Part shown: positions 20,694-22,390 of the stretch, piece after piece
Layout of the letters: the number at the start of each line of letters is the position of its first letter
How positions within the stretch are numbered: position 1 is the stretch's first letter
Virus record (IMG/VR): IMGVR_UViG_3300027637_000005
Span: 1-22,390 of that record
DNA length: 22,390 nt
Strand: one strand, 5' to 3'
Source of the DNA: a virus
Notes under the pieces: model-generated
What the model saw: the letters and a program-made list of their open reading frames with translations, nothing else
What the model was told of the DNA's origin: nothing
Database searches by the model: none
Translations under genes and position numbers: made by a program

Positions 20694-20995
20694 GGCAGCA
20701 GCCGCTTGGCCCGGTCCCGCAGGTAGAGCGCGTCGGAGTCCATCCCGTTGGACTCCAGGTACTCCGCCGCCTCCAGGAAACCCTGCGCACGGCCGTACAA
20801 GGCACACGCCTCATACGTCCGGCGGACGTTCAGCTTGGGCAGGATCGACTTGATGAGCATGTTGCCCACCATCGTCCGGCCGATGCCGAGTTCATCAGCG
20901 ATCTGGGTGTGCGTGCGCCCGTCGCAGATGCCCTTCAGGACGATCCGCTGCCGACCGCTGAGGGGGCCGGTGGTGTCTCTGGTGTCGTCGGCCAT
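20690..20995 (-). CDS. Solitary LuxR-type HTH protein (101 aa)
   Basis: Begins MADDTRDTTGPLSGRQRIVL; AAAGGAAC upstream of ATG 20995. Residues 12-65 match the GerE/LuxR C-terminal HTH: LSGRQRIVLKGICDGRTHTQ, then IADELGIGRTMVGNMLIKSI and LPKLNVRR. There is no receiver or autoinducer domain; instead a helical C-terminus (about 66-101) probably dimerises. Phage regulators of this type control middle or late genes. It lies just after the hairpin at 21016-21044 and is coupled to the zinc-motif gene. It is one of two DNA-binding candidates for the repeat elements of this window. Confidence 0.8.
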   Translation of the reverse strand: MADDTRDTTGPLSGRQRIVLKGICDGRTHTQIADELGIGRTMVGNMLIKSILPKLNVRRTYEACALYGRAQGFLEAAEYLESNGMDSDALYLRDRAKRLLP

Positions 20996-21015
20996 GCCGA
21001 GTTCCTTTCAAGAGG

Positions 21016-21044
21016 GCAGGAGCGGCCCGGGTGGCCGCTCCTGC
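21016..21044 (-). terminator. Hairpin between first early gene and LuxR-type gene
   Basis: Perfect 12-bp stem GCAGGAGCGGCC / GGCCGCTCCTGC (21016-21027 with 21033-21044), 5-nt loop, 14 bp after the stop of the 246-aa gene in the leftward direction. It is terminator-like, with only a few Ts after it. It may let transcription partly through, making the first gene more abundant than the rest. Confidence 0.7.
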
Positions 21045-21058
21045 GAGGTCGTACGGGG

Positions 21059-21799
21059 TCAGTTGAGCGGGGTCAGGATGAGGTCGTGGATGTAGGTGCC
21101 GTCCGTCTTGTGGGCGTTGCGCACCTCATACAGGGCCCTCAGGCGGGTGGGGGCCGTCACGTAGCCGCCGACGCGGGAGACGGAGCCGTCCGCCTTCAGA
21201 TCGGCGGTGTACCGCCACCGCTGCGGGGTGGACGGCTCGACCGGGGCGGGGGTCCCCTTCGCCGTCTCCTCGGCGTCCGTCTCCAGCGCTTCGGCGTGGA
21301 GCGCGTCCAGGTTGGTCAGCTCTTCGACGAAGAGCCTGGAGCGGCGGGGAAGCCGGGTGCCCACCCCGTCCAAGAGCACGGAGACATACGCCAGACCGTA
21401 GTTCGGGTGGTTCTTCGTGGTGACGCGCCCCCGCTGCCCCTCGGTCACCGTGCCGAACTCACCGTTCCGCGCCACGATGCGGGCGCCCACCGGAAGCTCG
21501 GGCGCCGGGTCGGTCTCGTCGGCCGGGGTCTCGGCCACCGAAGCGACGTGGCCCAGGTCGTGCGCCTCCGTGGCGGGCGCCATGGAGGCCTCCGCCCGGT
21601 CGTACATGGCGCCGGCCAGGGTGGCGCAGCGGGTGCAGGTGCCGACCAGGTCGGTCTTGCGGTGGAAGATGGCCGACTCGGAACGGACGATCGTCGCCCG
21701 GCACATCGCCCGGCGGTTGCCGTTGTCGTCGGTCTGGACGAACGCGTGGGCCTTGGTGCCGGTGTTGCTGTAGGCCCAGATGCCTTCGTTGCGGTCCAT
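21059..21799 (-). CDS. First leftward early gene, zinc-motif protein (246 aa)
   Basis: Begins MDRNEGIWAYSNTGTKAHAF; CTGAGGAGA upstream of ATG 21799. N-terminal part (1-75) has C33, C55 and C58 (the last two in GTCTRC) near a helix (ATLAGAMYDRAEAS). The middle (about 90-110) is acidic and disordered; then a beta domain with VGARIVARNGEFGTVTEGQR and GRVTTKNHPNYGLAYVSVLL (about 102-145), SH3/KOW-like; and a C-terminal beta part (WRYTADLKADGSVSRVGGYV). It is driven by promoter P2. It resembles modular early regulatory or nucleic-acid-binding phage proteins, but I do not recognise a family. It is separated from later genes by a hairpin. Confidence 0.75.
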   Translation of the reverse strand: MDRNEGIWAYSNTGTKAHAFVQTDDNGNRRAMCRATIVRSESAIFHRKTDLVGTCTRCATLAGAMYDRAEASMAPATEAHDLGHVASVAETPADETDPAPELPVGARIVARNGEFGTVTEGQRGRVTTKNHPNYGLAYVSVLLDGVGTRLPRRSRLFVEELTNLDALHAEALETDAEETAKGTPAPVEPSTPQRWRYTADLKADGSVSRVGGYVTAPTRLRALYEVRNAHKTDGTYIHDLILTPLN

Positions 21800-21819
21800 G
21801 TCTGTCTCCTCAGGTCGTT

Positions 21820-21837
21820 GGAGCGTCCCCACGCTCC
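21820..21837 (-). promoter_or_regulatory. Small leader hairpin under promoter P2
   Basis: GGAGCGT / ACGCTCC stem (21820-21826 with 21831-21837) with a CCCC loop, in the predicted 5' leader of the 246-aa gene, 20 bp before its start. It may stabilise the mRNA or tune translation. The corresponding position under P1 has no such stem. Confidence 0.4.
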
Positions 21838-21847
21838 TTGATGACTT

Positions 21848-21886
21848 AAGTAAACATGGCGGGGGTCCAGGTGTCAACCCGGGACA
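21848..21886 (-). promoter_or_regulatory. Leftward promoter P2 with TGTC-N7-GACA operator
   Basis: Perfect -35 TTGACA (21872-21877, minus strand), 18-nt spacer and TTACTT (21848-21853) as -10-like box. The palindrome TGTC-AACCCGG-GACA (21872-21886) overlaps the -35. It is almost identical to P1 at 18.0 kb, with one base differing in the palindrome. It drives the leftward early genes starting at 21799. Confidence 0.78.
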
Positions 21887-21899
21887 CGCGGCGTAGTCT
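21871..21899 (+). promoter_or_regulatory. Rightward, probably leaderless promoter of the BldC-like gene
   Basis: TAGTCT (21894-21899) ends 6 nt before the ATG at 21906, the distance expected for a -10 box of a leaderless mRNA. Seventeen bases upstream stands GTGTCA (21871-21876), a weak -35 that overlaps the -35 of P2 on the other strand. The TGTC-N7-GACA palindrome thus covers both promoters. There is no well-placed ribosome binding site, which also fits a leaderless message. Confidence 0.55.
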
Positions 21900-21905
21900 G
21901 AGGAC

Positions 21906-22118
21906 ATGGAAGAAGAGCAGATCAGCCGTATCGAGACCGCCCGGATCCTGGGCGTCTCCACACGCACCGTGAACCGCTACGTGGCCCGGAAGTACCTGGA
22001 GTGCACCTACGCGCGCCTGCCCCAGGGAGGATGGGCACCTCGCTTCAGCCGACAGGAAGTGGAAGGGCTGGCCCGACGTCGGGCGGAATCCCTGGTTCCG
22101 AAGGGGGTGTGCAGCTAG
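21906..22118 (+). CDS. BldC/Xis-like MerR-type DNA-binding protein (70 aa)
   Basis: Begins MEEEQISRIETARILGVSTR; residues 8-27 form the helix-turn-helix (RIETARILGVSTRTVNRYVA), and residues 35-58 the wing and following helix (ARLPQGGWAPRFSRQEVEGL). Such single-domain MerR-like proteins include BldC of Streptomyces, which binds DNA head-to-tail as a cooperative filament on direct repeats, and phage excisionases. It is the first rightward gene, diverging from P2, and its last codons overlap the start of repeat element B, whose 9-bp head-to-tail units look like candidate targets. It could be a repressor of P1/P2, an activator of late and rightward genes, or a recombination directionality factor. 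Confidence 0.8.
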   Translation: MEEEQISRIETARILGVSTRTVNRYVARKYLECTYARLPQGGWAPRFSRQEVEGLARRRAESLVPKGVCS

Positions 22119-22217
22119 TGTGCCGGATGTGCCGGGTACTCCTGTTAACCTCAGAATCCTGACCTCACACGAGAGATGATCGGAGCCTCCCGGCACATCC
22201 GGCACACACCCGGTACA
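22107..22217 (+). promoter_or_regulatory. Copy B of the 111-bp facing-tandem element
   Basis: TGTGCCGGA and TGTGCCGGG (22119-22127, 22128-22136) face CCCGGCACA, TCCGGCACA and the degenerate CCCGGTACA (22189-22197, 22198-22206, 22209-22217). The inner edges are 52 bp apart, exactly as in copy A. The upstream box GTGTGCAG (22107-22114) lies 4 bp from the first unit, also as in A. The right arm carries the same GAGAGATGATC-GGAG extension as A. The element starts inside the last codons of the BldC-like gene and lies 98 bp before the ATG at 22316. Confidence 0.82.
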
Positions 22218-22240
22218 TCGCAGGTCAGAGCACTGAACGC

Positions 22241-22278
22241 GGGAAGTCCCGGACCGTGGACGGATCCCGGGACTTCCC
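22241..22278 (+). terminator. Hairpin between element B and the next rightward gene
   Basis: 12-bp perfect stem GGGAAGTCCCGG / CCGGGACTTCCC (22241-22252 with 22267-22278), 14-nt loop, 37 bp before the ATG at 22316. If transcription starts in element B, it lies in the 5' leader and could attenuate. If it comes from the BldC-like gene, it is that gene's terminator. Confidence 0.55.
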
Positions 22279-22315
22279 TGTACGCGACTCCCACGTACGC
22301 CTGAAAGGCTACCGA

Positions 22316-22390
22316 ATGGCCCTCACCGAAAGCCTCTCCCCCGATCACTACACGGAGATCGTCATCGACTCCGCCGTCTCCCCCGTCGTC
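22316..22390 (+). CDS. Start of a rightward gene (25 codons, cut by window end)
   Basis: ATG at 22316 with GAAAGG 7 nt upstream. The visible part begins MALTESLSPDHYTEIVIDSA and continues open to the last base. Too short to identify. It is the first gene after element B and shows that a second, rightward operon begins here. Confidence 0.6.
   Translation, partial: MALTESLSPDHYTEIVIDSAVSPVV

Noticed and set aside
1-22390. Diversity-generating retroelement, toxin-antitoxin pair or insertion sequence
   Set aside because: No reverse transcriptase, no recognised toxin or transposase and no terminal inverted repeats with target duplication were found.

Overview
The window reads as part of a tailed double-stranded DNA phage (or prophage) of a high-GC actinomycete, most likely Streptomyces or a relative. 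The DNA is GC-rich, GTG starts are common (one TTG), purine-rich AGGAG-type ribosome binding sites precede most genes, and start and stop codons overlap at most junctions (ATGA, GTGA or TGATG). No integrase or attachment site was recognised, so lifestyle cannot be settled here. Host assignment is inference from composition and protein style.

Nearly everything is transcribed leftward (minus strand). Reading in that direction from the right: a divergent control region at 21.8-21.9 kb separates a rightward BldC/Xis-like DNA-binding gene (21906-22118) and the first codons of another rightward gene (22316 on) from the leftward genes. The leftward early block (21.8-16.5 kb) holds a zinc-motif protein, a solitary LuxR-type HTH protein, small cysteine-motif proteins, a DECH-box SF2 helicase, further small proteins and an Hjc-like PD-(D/E)XK nuclease. 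Next comes a run of small membrane proteins including a multi-pass protein of SpdB/DUF2637-like layout (16.1-14.4 kb), then a packed island of unknown micro-genes (14.4-11.8 kb). After a strong hairpin come a fibre-like protein, a lysis pair (PGRP-type amidase, holin-like protein), the packaging and head genes (TerS, TerL, DUF1360-like, portal, MuF-like, capsid protease), an Acb2-like anti-CBASS gene and one small protein. A 432-bp control region precedes the scaffold-fused major capsid protein, a possible second capsid protein, a short connector-position protein and the start of a probable major tail protein at the left edge.

Four signals are not explained by gene content. (1) A 111-bp element occurs twice with the same internal geometry: upstream of the capsid gene (3476-3586) and upstream of the rightward gene (22107-22217). 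It is built from 9-bp TGTGCCGGR units in head-to-tail tandems, facing each other across exactly 52 bp in both copies. (2) 25 copies of GTGCAC lie within 927 bp (15502-16428) inside two genes and are read in all three codon frames, which points to selection on the DNA. (3) Two intercistronic sequences (17195-17241, 17651-17692) have a tRNA acceptor stem stacked directly on a 17-nt T arm but no D or anticodon arm. (4) Two near-identical TTGACA promoters (near 18.0 and 21.87 kb) share a TGTC-N7-GACA palindrome over the -35. At the second, the palindrome also covers the predicted divergent promoter of the BldC-like gene, giving a candidate genetic switch.
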